Source of the DNA: Collybia mongolica
Taxonomy: Eukaryota > Basidiomycota > Agaricomycetes > Agaricales > Clitocybaceae
NCBI GenBank assembly: GCA_013420905.1
Contig: JAAXNY010000006.1
Location: 3,162,001-3,226,000 of the forward strand
Length of the DNA stretch: 64,000 bases
Reading direction: 5' to 3'
This document shows positions 9,800-22,279 of the stretch, piece after piece. Under the pieces are notes generated by a model that was not told the DNA's origin, made no database searches, and saw nothing but the letters and a program-made list of their open reading frames with translations. The translations under genes and the position numbers were made by a program. Position 1 is the first letter of the stretch; every line of letters starts with the position of its first letter.

Positions 9800-10258
9800 A
9801 CTGTATTTGAGTAATAGAACAATATAAATTAATGAAAATATTACAGTGACAAGTAGAAATCAATTCAAGTTTAAAACAAGTTAAATCAGCATATTGGAGT
9901 CTAATTAAAGCACCAGATTAGCTGACTAACCTTTGTCAGAATATAGAGTGGATAGTTCTAGCCAATTGGCAGGCAGATGTGCTTAGATGGTGCTTAGATG
10001 ACTGTTAGATAGCAGATTGAGATACTGGGCAGGGTGGTTATTCAAGCCCCTCTCATGGAGAGTCCGCACAGCACTTGATGGCTGTGGAAGCCTTTTCTCA
10101 CAAGGTAACGAAAACAAAACAAAACCACAACAAGTGCTATCACGTGCCGTTAAGAATTCTGGGACCATGGGGGAGCAAGCTGCCCAATAACGTCAGATAT
10201 ACTTGATTTATACTAGCATTGTAAGGTTATTAGTAGTATGTGCAAGGTAATTTCGTTT
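9800..10258. other. Intergenic: TE island border and remodeler 3' flank
   Basis: AT-rich to about 10,000, then mixed sequence running into the 3' end of the minus-strand remodeler gene. No gene or clear repeat seen. Confidence 0.5.
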
Positions 10259-13200
10259 CTAGTCGCTGATGTCTATGATGTCTGCATTCGATTCTCGTTT
10301 CGTTCGTTTGGAGAATAGCTTCTGCAGGATCCGCACTGTGCGAACCATGCCGGGGTCCCCTTCAAGCCTTTTGATCTGTTTGGCGATGCTGGGGCCGGGC
10401 TCAACTCTAAATGAATTGTTAAAACAAAAAAATGAAACTACCTCTGCGAACCCTGAGCCACCAGAGGACAATCTTTGACAAGGTGATGAGGTGATTTGTT
10501 ACAGATAGGGCAGAATGGGGAAGAAGGTAAGCCTGAAGGAGGACTCTTCTTCATCCTCTTCACAGATTCCTCATTGGCAAGACGTGGAGACCCTGGCCGT
10601 TTCGAAGGCCCAGGAATCGCATTCAACTGATGCGGAGTCGATTGGGGCTGCATCGTGGGTACAACCTTGGGCAAGGGTTGTGATAAAGGTATGAAATGGT
10701 CATTCAGCACACTTGGTATAGGAATTGCTTGCTGATTGTCGGTCTGAGCTCTGGCACCCTCTGTCTTAAGGATATCCGCAGGGACAACATTGTTGGGACC
10801 TTTTTTCTTGATAGGATAGAGAGGTTGTCCAGCAATCAAAGAAATATGACCCCGAAGAAACAGGGTGTTGTCAATGGCTCGAATGGCATCGTTCTGTACA
10901 GTGAAAGAGTCAGACTAGAATGACAATGTAGAAATCCTGATTACCCTTTCTTCCCAGGGTTCATCGTCAGCATGGAGTAGAAGCATCTCACGAAAATCTG
11001 CCAGATTCTCAGACCGTTCAGTCATGACGCATTCACCTGGCCCATCACCGTGTCTTTTCGCACACAGTCCACATAAGGGGACATCGAACCACGTTGAGTT
11101 GTGCATGGGTGAACGCCCATTGACAGTTTCGAGTGACTGCTTGCCTTTCTTTTTTCGATGTGACGGTTCGAAACGCGCGCCGCCGGGAGTCCCATTGGTC
11201 GTATCAGATGGGTCGCGGTCGGATTCAATTTCAGATCCAGTGTATGCAGACCCTTCGGCAGAGGTATTTGAACTCTTAGCGCTGGGCTTTACTTTCACAG
11301 GTGAGCCTTCGATGTTTTCAGAATAGTTGGGCTAAGAGCCGATGAAATTTAGTTGAAGGATTATGGATTTGAGCAGAATTCCTGACTTACTTTCGATAAA
11401 ACAGCCACTCGGCGACGGGCGCCGCGCCCAGATAGGGTAATCTCTTGGCTTTGCACTTTGTCTCGTTCCAGGGTGATTTTTTGCAACGTCTGCGCCCATG
11501 AATCACCTTGATCTTGATCGCCTACCTCTTCCAGAGTATCCTTGTCGGCAGACCAAATTTTTGCAAAGGCGAAAGAAAATTCTCCTTCCTTTTCCTGCTG
11601 TTCTTTCTCACCTTCCTTTTCTGTTTTTTCGATGAGTTTTTCTATGTCATAATCGGTGTCTTGGAAAGATAGTTTGTTATAGGTAACACGAAAAAAAAAA
11701 AACCTTGCTCACAAATAATATCACGAGACTCCCCGTCCGAGTCAAATAGGGCCCGCGCCCCAAAGGTCAAAATAGATTGGACATTCTCTCCTGCCGAATC
11801 CTCATCATCCATTTTTTGGACGATGAGATGATCCAAGACAAGCTTCTTCTTTCCCACCTGCATGATACGTTCTATTTGAAGTTAAAGGGTAGCTGAACCT
11901 GTTTGATAAGTGTCTCACCTTCCGCAGAGTCTTTTACCATCAGCTTGAAAACAAGACAAGTTTTTTCTTGTCCAAATCGGTGAGCTCGGGCTATAGCCTT
12001 GAGACATTGTCAAATTTGATTCCTGCGTTCATGTTTGGGGGCTTACTTGTAAGTCCTGTGGAATATGTCAGTCGCGCAAGGAATGAGAATCAGTCAAAAC
12101 AAACCTGGTGAGGATTGAAATCAGGGTCGAATATGATTACTGTATCTGCACTCTGTGTCAGGTACAATTTAGCGTTGTCGTTGTGCGGATTCAAATTAAC
12201 GCACAAAAAGATTGATGCCCACACCCTAAAAAAGGGTTAAATATATCGAATAGGCAGCCGTGGAGGGGACATACGCCGGCTCGTGTAGTCAAAAGATAGA
12301 TAAAAATGTCTGATCCAGGTTTGTTGAATTCATCCATGCCTTTCTGCCGATCGCTGCTCTTTGTGTTGCCATCCTTGGAAAGAAAAACTTAGTAAGTAGA
12401 TATATTTAACTGGGGATACTTTACCAAACGAAGGTACTTGTGTCCTTCCCCAACAAGAAAGTCTTCAATTACATTTAGTGCAATTACAAACTAAAAACAA
12501 CGACGTTAGATACACCAATAGTACGATAGAAGCAAACTTCTTCACTTGACTGAAAAGTAACACTCGATGTCCGCGGTCCTTGAGCTTCGGCAGTAATGAT
12601 TTTAAGAATCGTAATTTAGCGCTACCATCAATCAGTTTATCATGGGTTTCTTTAGGTGCCAGACCACGAGGTTCAATCTCTTCATCATATAGATAAGGGT
12701 GCTGCAAACATCTGCAACAAGGCTTTAACTTGAATTACCATATGGGATGTGGCCCAACGTACTTGCGCAATTGCATGAGAACATTATTGATCCTCCCTTT
12801 CGGCATCGCACCCTTGACCCTGGAATCAGACGGGGGTATCAACCCATTCAATAACTCCAAGTTATGACCTAAACACATCTTCAGCACAAGCGCTTCAAAC
12901 ATCTTAGATCGCTTACTCAGTATTGAACGATAAACCTCCTTTTGCAGCGGGGCCATTGATACAGGGACGATAACTTCATTCTACAGGAAATGTCAGCTGG
13001 GTCATCTAAGCAATCAAATTTCAAGAACTTACTTTGGGCGGTAATTGAAGTACTTCGCTCTTGATACGTCGGAGAAAGTAAGGCCGCAGGCGATTATGCA
13101 GTTCTTTTACAAGGTCTTCATTGAGTTCTTCGTGTTCTTTCTCCAGTGCTTCTAGATCACGCCATTCCTCGGGATCAAGAAAATTCATAAGATTGAAGAG

Positions 13201-16200
13201 TTCTCGAATATTGTTGTTGAGAGGCGTCTAGGTAGAGAGTCAATTTTATGCTATATAGTTACACGGAGGGCTTACGCCTGTCATAATGATTCGATGAATG
13301 CTGTTCAATTCATTCAACCTCCTGAAGAGCAAGCTGCTGTCACTTTTTACTGCATGAAGTGATGTCAGTGAAAGCGTGTGGGAACTATAAAACTGAATAC
13401 ATCTCTGGCCTTCGTCAATAATGAGAACCTGTCAGGTACTCACGATCAGTTTATAGAAATAGATGGTTGGACAATAGTACCTCCCAACGCGGCAGTTTCT
13501 TGAAAACAGGCGTGAAGTCCTTGGGATTTAATAATGCTTCGTATGTTGTGATGAGAACGTGGTATTTGACACCAGTCTCACTAGGCCGCTTGCTCTCATG
13601 AAGCAATTCAAACTTTTTGATTACGTCTCGGGCTTTCGCTTCTCCGTAAAAGGGCACCACTCTGAGTCTTGGTGCCCAACGTTCAAATTCCCTAACCCAG
13701 TTAGTAATTGTCGAATTTGGGACCACTACGAGCGCAGGAAAGGCTTTGAATTGTGCGACAATATTTCCTAAAAACGTAACAATCTGCACTGTCTTTCCCT
13801 ATAGTTCGATGCACACAGATCAGATAAGAACAGCTAACACCCAATAAGGAAGTCACTCACCAATCCCATTTCATCAGCAAGGATACAATGCTGGTGAACC
13901 CACCAATTATTACACAACCAGTTAAATCCATCGACCTTGAATCAGATATCAGGGATCGGTTGAATCCAGAGGAAATACAAGCACACTTGAAATGTCATAA
14001 GCTTGAGTGCGGGATCTTGACCAAGATCGAGGTCTGATGTATCCTTCAGCACATGCTGACTCCTATATTCGTCTTTTCCTCGTTTATCAAACTTTGCACA
14101 ATACTCTTTCGAGTGCTTGGGTACTACGACCTCACGAGAGTCGAGGAAGCGTTTCATAGCAGCCTGGAAGGATACGTAACGAATATCCTCAGGACGTGGT
14201 GGAGAGTCCCACGTTGCTTGACTTGAGGTTAGCTAGGAGCAAAATAGTTGTTGCCATATCATACCTTGATCATAGCCTAGGTCGCCCCATTTGATGAATG
14301 CCCAGACAACTTTGTCGATATCATCAAGTGTAAATTTACGGTCTTTCCGTGTCTCCCATTCGGAGATGGTTTCAGTGAGGTCATCACTTGGCTGCTCACC
14401 ATAATCAAAGGCAAGGGCATATTCTTTCTTTATGTCCTCTTCAGTCTCGACTGTGGCTTCATTGTCACTACTTTCAACCCGATACTGTTTCTTGTTTTTG
14501 TGCAAGCGCTTCTGCATTGATTGACGTTGAGGGCACCACAATAATACATCAAGAATACGGTCAACTGTTTTCCAAGCGGATGGGATCCTGCTCTCTGCAT
14601 CAGGAATTGCTTCTTGGGGTAAAGGGGGGGTAATGACACCAGGTTTTGCAGAGGATGCTCTTGATGCACCAACCGTATCAAAGATCGATGTGAGGTTTTC
14701 ATCTTCTCTCTTTGATGATGTCTCTGCGAAGTGTACAAGTTCCACTTTTGATCCACCAGCTAAGAAATTTTTCAACTTAGCATGATGTGTGGAGACAAGC
14801 CACATATGTGGGACCCATTGTAAACGTCGATAACTCCGGTCCAACCACTTCACGAGGTATTCTCTGGGTAGAGCACTTTTATAGTTTGGCAGTTCATCGG
14901 GATGGCGAGGTGGCTCGACTGCATTCGCGGGGTAGGGACGCCAGGCAATAATCTTGTCCACACCATCTCGATAAGACGAACAGTCTCCACAAAGCCACGT
15001 TTGTATATATGCCTGAGCAATATCAGCCATGCTGTCATGAGATGACAATTTTGGCGGCAATGGCAGATGGGCATAATGAGCAATGCGCTTACAAGTAAAG
15101 CACCGGAAAAGAAGCTCGTTAATCCATGCCTCGCCATCCTTCTTTGGAGGGTTATCAGCCACGTCATGAGCTTCGTCAGACATCACAATATCGCTATCTC
15201 GAGGCGTTGCGGCGTGACGTATCAAAGGAGACGTATCGGGGTGTAGTGCAGTCTCCATACACCCCATACACACCCCTCCTTTCATACAAGCACCTGGGAG
15301 CACTTCAACCAGTGTTGATAGGAGTAAGCCAAAAACTTACCACAAATAAACTCGGTGATTTGATACACAGAAAGGCCAACGCGTTTTTCGGGTTCAGGGG
15401 CATCGGAACGTCCGCCGTCTGGACTTTGTACGCATATTCGCTCTACCCTCTCTTTATTCCGTACAGCCCTCAAAATTTCATCCCGTTGCGCACTTGCCAA
15501 ACAACGCCAATGAGCGGCGACTGGGCATTTCAGGCTGTTTACCAATTGACGCTCTCAGAATCCTGTTTGAAGGTAAACAAAACTAACACACCATCGTACC
15601 CATCCACCGAGGGCAGTCAACTTTTCTTCTTCATCAACATATTCTTCAAACTCGTCATCAGATGTTTTCTTCTTTTGTCTGCCTTTGCCTTTGGGCCCCT
15701 TCAAGAGTGCACGGATAAGTTGATGAGCAGGGCCCCGATGACATTTCTCGCATATATTACGATGCGCCCGCAGTGCCGCAGTACTCTCGTCAGAGTCGTA
15801 ATCGAGATCAGCAACGGCACGAAACCGGCCGTACGCAGGTCTAGATGTTTTAGAACGAATGACCTTTTTTCCCTTTCCTTTTTTGCTTTTTTGCCTGTTC
15901 CGCAAATCGTAGTCTTCATCATCTTCGTCACTTGGTGTGGTTTCATCCCGATAGACCTCTGCATCCAGGTTGACTGTTACACCTTTCTTCGAACGAGTCG
16001 ACCGACGAGGAGCCAGACGATTGTCATCGTTCGTGAGTTCCTGATCAGACTCGATGACGAAAATTCGCCTTAAACGTGCTCTCTTTGGGCTGAAAGGAAG
16101 ATCTTTCTTTGGTTTTGCCGAAGATCGCTTGCTTCTTCGGGCTTTTATTTGAATATTATCTTCCTCGCCATAATATCCATCTTCTCCAATCTCCCCTTCA

Positions 16201-16860
16201 CTGCTATCACTAATTTCTTGGCTTTCATTGTCTGAGTCTTCTTCCGCCTCAGAACCTGTGATATGCTCCGTGTCAAGAGACCCGAGGCTCTGAGCTGATG
16301 AGATGCTCGGAGTAGCTCGGGGTTTCTTGATACTGAGCGTCATTCTAATGCGAGATAAAGGATGTATATAGTGCGCAGAGGGGTCGAAAGGTTCTAAGCT
16401 TCCCTGGGATTTCTTGCGTTCTGGGCACGATTGTGAGGAAAGGAACTTATAGTGGACGCGGCGCGTACCAAATTCCGTGACAAGTCCCTCGAACCTCTCC
16501 AGAAAGGGCTCTGCTGGAAACTTGAAATAACGCGTCAGAATGTTCTAAAGCACGCGTCGGGATCAAGGCTCTCACCTTGTGTGCAATTCCCCCCGCATAA
16601 CGCGCAAAGTAATATAACGCCCCGTTTTCAATATATTCGCCGATGACTTCGTCCACGTCTACCTTGACTTTCGACTTCAGCAATGTTTCTGGCAGTGATT
16701 GGTATAGTTTCTTCTGCACTGACAGTAGCTTAGGAGGTGATATGAAAACTCTCTGGACTCGACGATGCGTCTTCAAGGGTACGGCAGAGAGTGCAGGGAT
16801 CAGGGAAGGTGCTGGAGGTGACCCGGGCACGACGACGCCTGGACCTGGCACCATGTTCAT
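10259..16860 (-). CDS. CHD3/Mit1-type SNF2 chromatin remodeling ATPase
   Basis: A large multi-exon gene. ATG at 16860 (MNMVPGPGVVV), stop at 10259-10261. In order: a disordered acidic/basic N-terminus (exon ending at about 15,600), paired Cys-rich PHD-like zinc fingers (CEKCHRGPAH ... CPVAAHWRCLAS, then CMKGGVCMGCM and RCFTCKRIAHYAHLP), a chromo-like segment (YLVKWLDRSYRRLQWVP, about 14,830), and the helicase: LADEMGL/GKTVQ (Walker A split by an intron near 13,800-13,870), IIDEGQR (about 13,410), MTG/TPLNNNIREL (about 13,200-13,280), VLLFSQ and RAG/GVGINL (about 12,210-12,290). A CCHC knuckle, CPICNKSPHHLVKDC (about 10,490), precedes the last exon (10259-10406). The plan resembles S. pombe Mit1 of the SHREC silencing complex. 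It would slide nucleosomes in heterochromatin. Divergent from LSG1. Exact exon borders are partly inferred. Confidence 0.88.
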
Positions 16861-17114
16861 CGTTGCCACGGTGTTGGAACAGTAGGCGTTAATAGTGGTG
16901 GGGTGTTGGGTCGGTCGGGATATAAATTACGTACTTTTCCTTCAACATTTTTATTTTCTAATTCCCTTTGGGCTAAATAATCTCTGATTATTTCAAAATC
17001 TGCTGTTTGCAACCATTTGGCCAACATTGCTTTTTTTCTTTTCTGAAATTAGGTAAATAAGTAAATCCACAATTTCTTTGACCTTTATCTCAGTCGTTCC
17101 TTTTCTCTACGATC
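16861..17114. promoter_or_regulatory. Shared promoter region, remodeler / LSG1
   Basis: The 254 bases between the two start codons are the only room for both promoters and 5' leaders. Pyrimidine-rich tracts lie just before the LSG1 ATG (17,030-17,110), common in fungal leaders. No specific factor site can be claimed. Confidence 0.5.
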
Positions 17115-19468
17115 ATGGTACTTTTTTCTTCAACTTCGTTCGAAATCAGGCTTAGATGTGGATTTCTAGCCATCAAAATCCAGAGTTTCCGATTCCAGTG
17201 GTCTTGGACGTGCTATTATAAACAGGAAGGTCAAAGATGCTCGTAAGATGCAGGAATCTGGATTGGTGAGAACTGCTCAACTATAACACCGGGCATCCTC
17301 TGAGAAACATTTCAGTTCGCGACAGATATAGATTCCACGAACCGTCTCAAATCTGTCACTCAAGAGCGTGATCTCAACGAATTTCTGAGTACCGCTCAGT
17401 TAGCTGGCACAGAGTTTACGGCAGGTATGTTCGTCTGATCGCGACGATGTCCACTTCTAACTACGCGACCAAGAGCGGCGAAATGTTAAAATAATCCAAC
17501 AATCTATCAACTCTGCACAAAACCCATATCTTCTTTCTGAACAAGAAGAGAAGAGGACAATCAAGAGGCACGCCGAAAACAAGATGAGACTAAGGGTGCC
17601 CCGGAGACCTCCTTGGACGAAATCGATGACCTCTGCAGAACTTGATAAACAAGAGAGAGCCGCTTTTCTGGATTGGCGTCGAGGCCTTGCTCAGTACGTC
17701 CAAGTTGAGTGTTCGGAGTGGCCGTGCTTAAAACATTCAGATTACAAGAAGAGGATAAGCTCCTCCTCACCCCATTTGAACGCAATCTGGAAGTTTGGCG
17801 TCAACTTTGGCGTGTATTAGAACGCTCTCACCTTATCGTTCAGATTGTGGACGCGCGCAACCCCCTACGTTTCCGATGTGAAGATCTCGAAACATATATC
17901 CGAGACGTCGCAGGTCCAGAGGGTGAATCTGGAGGCGTTAAAGGGCTCAGAAGGAGCCTCTTGCTCATTAACAAAGCAGACCTCTTGACTGTGAAGCAGC
18001 GGTAAGATTACAACCTCTTTAAACTTGAAATAAAATTCCATACACTTTGATCGATAGTTGTTTATGGGCCGACTACTTCGATGCACAAGGGATTCCTTAT
18101 GCTTTCTTCTCTGCCGCAAACGCAGTGGCGCTTCAGGTTGCGAGACGGGAAGCTGTTGAAGTACAACCGCAGAAGGAGGGATGGGAGAAGAACTCAGACA
18201 ATGAGGAAAGCGATGAAGAAGACGGAGGGCCAAATGCTCTATCAAATATTGTAAACAAACCTCACGAGAGCTCTGAACAATCTGACGAAGAAGACGCCTA
18301 TTTCTCCGCTGAGGAAGACACTCCAGATGATAATGACCCACGGGCAATAGTGCTTTCGGTCCTCGGGCTCGAGGACCTTTTCTTGCAGTTGGCACCTGAT
18401 ATATCAGGTGAGATAGTCTCTCGTGTTGCTCTGCAAAATTTTCAACTTTATTTTCTTAGCATTTAGTGATTCATCAGGGCAGCCTCCCACAAAGCTTATT
18501 GTAGGTCTCGTTGGTTACCCTAATGTGGGGAAGTCAAGCACAATAAATTCGCTTTTAGGCGAAAAAAAAGTCAGCGTGTCATCGACCCCAGGGAAAACGA
18601 AACATTTCCAAACCATACATCTGTCAGACACCATCATCTTATGCGATTGCCCAGGTCTTGTGTTCCCACAGTTCGCTACGACGAAGGCTGAGCTAGTCTG
18701 CGACGGTGTCCTGCCGATCGATCAGATAAGGGAACATAGTGGCCCTATATCTTTAATAATAAAACGTATACCAACCGAAGTCCTTCAAGCTGTCTATGGC
18801 TTGACAGTCAAAGTGCGAGGTATAGAAGAGGGTGGCGACGGGAAAGTAACGGCTGAAAACTTCCTGATAGCATATGCTAGTAAGCCCTCTGCGTCTTGTG
18901 TCCCCTTCAGAGTTTCTCATGATGTTCAGTTGCCAGAGGATATACGCGCTCGGGACAAGGCAACCCAGACGAGGCCCGCTCGGCTCGGTACGTATTGAAA
19001 GACTACGTCAATGGAAAACTTCTATTTTGCCATCCCCCACCTGGGATATCGGAGTCTTTTTTCAATGAACAGACGCATCAAACTACTCTGCTCAAAGCTA
19101 TAGGCAAGAAAAGGGCTCCAGTGACTCGTGTGGGGAAAGCTGCCGACACCTTCGTGCGATCAGACGCACCCGAATCTTCTGAGGGAAGCATTCTGCCTGC
19201 TCTCGGACGAGGACTGAAGTCTAAAGATATCGATCGCGCATTTTTTGAAAACAATTCTTCACTATCCGCACACCCATTTATACAGGGATCGCTACAGAAT
19301 GGCAAGATGTTTTCGCGTACAACGATATTCCCGCATCAGAACGCTGTCGCAAATGATGGAACGCCTCTGGTGCAAAAGCAAAGAGAGTTACATAATTTTG
19401 ACGATAGAAAAAAACATCATAAGAAAACGAAGAGATTGAAACAGCGCAGCGGAAAAGGGTACGATTAG
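17115..19468 (+). CDS. LSG1: LSG1-type ribosome export GTPase
   Basis: A cytoplasmic GTPase that releases the export adaptor Nmd3 from pre-60S ribosomal subunits. The circularly permuted motif order is visible: G4 (LLLINKADLL, about 17,960) precedes G1 (GLVGYPNVGKSS, about 18,510) and G3 (DCPGL, about 18,650). The conserved start (SSGLGRAIINRKVKDARK) is recovered if the ATG at 17115-17117 is followed at once by an intron (17118-17169), so the first coding exon is only the start codon. Later introns lie at about 17,266, 17,424, 17,699, 18,003, 18,410 and 18,870, where splicing restores IARGYTRSGQGNPDEA. An acidic insert of about 60 residues (18,190-18,340) lies between G4 and G1, as in other LSG1 proteins. 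The C-terminus is basic. Ends at TAG 19466-19468. Confidence 0.93.
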
Positions 19469-20011
19469 ACAAGCAGTAGTACCATAGTTGTACCATCCCA
19501 TACAATTGGCATGATAAGGACCAAATAACGACATAACCATCCCAGGGTCATCCCGTGCTTCGTTCAAGAATCACTAGGATGTGCTGATCTGTTCTATTAG
19601 TTTCACAGCGATGTACTACAGAGAACTGAATGATCCAAATGGGGGACGCATCAGTATAAAATGCGCTCTCCAGAATCAACCAGAACCCACTCACGGCGAC
19701 AACCAATGATCAGGTAACAAAATCTCTGAGGCCTGATAAAAACAAATTAGGCTTGTAATAATGCTGCCTCAATCCCGGTCCCAGCCTATCCTAGTAGTGA
19801 CATGTAGTAAGAAAGAGATTTGACATTTTTGCAACTGTTCGCACAAGTTGTAATGTTTGTTGTGACTCCGCGACGTGGCTATATGGTCCTTCCGCTTCCG
19901 ACAGATCATTCTGAGTGCCACGCATCGAAAACTGTGGACCAATGGTGCTCAATCTACACAATCCTTACGACACTTCGCCTGCCCTATTCGATGACTGTTT
20001 ATCCGCAATAA
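19469..20011. other. Intergenic / unresolved 5' part of the kinase gene
   Basis: Holds the LSG1 3' flank and probably the first exon(s) of the downstream kinase. An ATG at 19706 followed by AG/GTAAC and a short stretch around 19,940 reading GAQSTQSL are candidates. I could not fix the true start. Confidence 0.4.
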
Positions 20012-22095
20012 AACCACAACGTCCCAAAGTTACTCAAGCTTCGATCAACGGGGCCGGGGGCAGACGTCACAATTCCTCAACGAGTATATGCGCAAAATTG
20101 GTCACCACGCGTGGTAGTCGTAAAGAAGGTGATCACCACTTCATTTCATAACGCAGGATACAACATAGAAGCGTCAACAGCTGTCGTATTGACTCTTCGC
20201 AAACCAGTGACCATTGGTAGAGACCCAGAACGCTGGCATGACTTATATTTTTGGTCCATATGCTCAGATTAACTTGGCGCTACAGTTCCTACATTGTCGA
20301 TGACACTCTTGTATCAGGTGTCCATTGCAAGTTATACGCGTCAGACACTGTTCTCTTCTTCAAGTATATTTTTAATCAAGTCTCTTCAGCGTCCGTTCTC
20401 CTAGCGGCGGAATTATTGTATCCTGCCAGGCACTTGAATCTCGCTCATAAAATCTACATGTACCGATAAATTTTATTCTTAGGATCTCTCTAGAAATGGA
20501 ATTCATCTCAATGGACAGCGCATCAGGAGGGGACCCGTTTTACTTATGGACGGCGATACGCTTGAACTTCCTAATTTACTCAGTTCGTCCAATTTTGTTC
20601 AAGCCCAACCCCGATAAACGTCTGTAACAGCTTTTACCTGTGTGCACATATGGAAAGAGCCTCGTGTCAAAATGTCTATATTCGAACCTACCCCACCCCT
20701 TCAACCAACCCAGAAAGTAATTCGTAACCTTATCTTTTGAGCAGATTCGACTGATACGCGCAAGAACATCGGTGGATATATCGTCACCTCACAATGTTTA
20801 GGGAGTGGTTCTTTTGCAACTGTTCATCTTGCCCTTGATCCCATCAGACACCGACAAGTTGCTTGTAAAAGTATCAGGACGAGAAAGGACAATGAGGTCG
20901 AGAAAGTTATGAAGGAAGTCAGGATTCTAATGACCCTGTGCCACGTCAGTTTTCACGTTATCTTAGTCGTTTCATTATTGAAAAGGATACTTTGGCCTAG
21001 CCGAACATAAATCAAATTTATGACGCTGAAGAGGACAACGCATTCATGTATGTTATTCATATTCAGATTACCACTCGCTGAAACTCGTAAAGGCACATTT
21101 TTCTGCAGCTTTGCACAGGCGGAGATCTATTTACTTACATCACAAACCATCCAGACTCAACTGGCTGCTTATGTGAAGCTGAGGCAAAATATATCATGTA
21201 TCAACTGCTTCGAGGATTAGAATACCTGCATGACTATATGATATCCCATCGTGGTACGTGTACTTCCACGCCTCTCCCAAAGCCCTAGTAAAATGAAAAA
21301 CTTCTAGATCTGAAGGCAGGTCCCAGAAGGAGATGTACCCATACTTATGCCAACTCAATCTATTGCAGCCTGAAAATATATTGCTATACACCCCAGGATC
21401 ATACCCTCGTATCCTGATTGCTGACTTTGGGCTTGCACGACCAAATGCTTATCAAGAAACATTCAATGTCTGTGGAACAGTTTCTTACTTGCCGCCGGAG
21501 GGCGTTTTGGCTTTAGATCACAAACATCTGGGATATGTCGGGTACGTTTTCACCTGTGTTTTTGACAGCTGTGTATCTTAGAGTCATATAGCATGCCGGC
21601 AGATTGTTGGAGTGCAGGAATAATTTTGTTCATCATGCTTTCGTAGGCAGTCCGGTGCTCCGCCACCTTTCTGAACATAACCCAGATATTTTCAGTGGAT
21701 CCCATCCCTTCGATTATGGGTCTTTGTTCCATTCATCTACCGACTGGCTAAGCCATGTGGCAAAGTCCCACTGCCTTTCTTCCTCGCAACTGTCTGAAAC
21801 CTATATCCAAACCGAAACGAGACTCAAAGCTCGAATTATCAACGGCCAAGCCGATTTTCAGTTCTCTCCTTGGGATAAGTTAGCCGAAGGTTTGATTTAT
21901 TTTACGCCCAGTCAAGCCGCCCACAACTCATGTGCTTTATTAGCAAAAATATTGGTCCAGTCTCTGTTATGTCACGACTATGTCTGCAGAGCAACTGTCA
22001 AATGTGCTTTGCGGGCCAGCTGGATTGTCTGTGAGTTACAGAAACTTGATGACCTATACAAACAGCGAGTTATCACAAAAATGGACGACTTATAA
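20012..22095 (+). CDS. FHA-domain Ser/Thr protein kinase, Rad53/Cds1/Mek1 type
   Basis: An FHA phosphothreonine-binding domain (TIGRDPER, then SYIVDDTLVSGVHCKLYA, then DLSRNGIHLNGQRI) is followed by a CAMK-type kinase domain: glycine loop LGSGSFATVHLA (about 20,800), VACKSI lysine, HRDLKPENIL (split by introns near 21,250-21,370), ADFGLA (about 21,425), CGTVSYLPPE (about 21,475) and DCWSAGIILFIML (about 21,600). It runs to TAA at 22093-22095. This arrangement is typical of checkpoint or meiotic kinases acting after DNA damage. All core kinase motifs survive if about nine introns are removed; three need GC donors (after 20,233, near 20,430 and near 21,315). The 5' end is unresolved: the FHA frame is open from 20012, but no in-frame ATG is seen, so an upstream exon is expected. 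Convergent with the hydrolase gene 184 bases away. Confidence 0.75.
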
Positions 22096-22279
22096 AGCTC
22101 AATGGGTTGGAATGTCTCCCTTGGGTGCAATTTTCCCTAACGCATGTGGAATTGTCTTTGTATTTTTTGTGTTTGTTACCGTGTTCGTGTTATTTTACCA
22201 TCACTGAACATGTTCCTCTATCACGCTTTCAAAAAGTTGGCATGGACTGTTATCCGTGTGTAAGAAAACGAGAAAAGGT

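Noticed and set aside
20012..22095. Kinase gene as a pseudogene
   Set aside because: Apparent frame breaks disappear when GT-AG and GC-AG introns are removed; all kinase motifs survive. Kept as a gene with the GC donors flagged.
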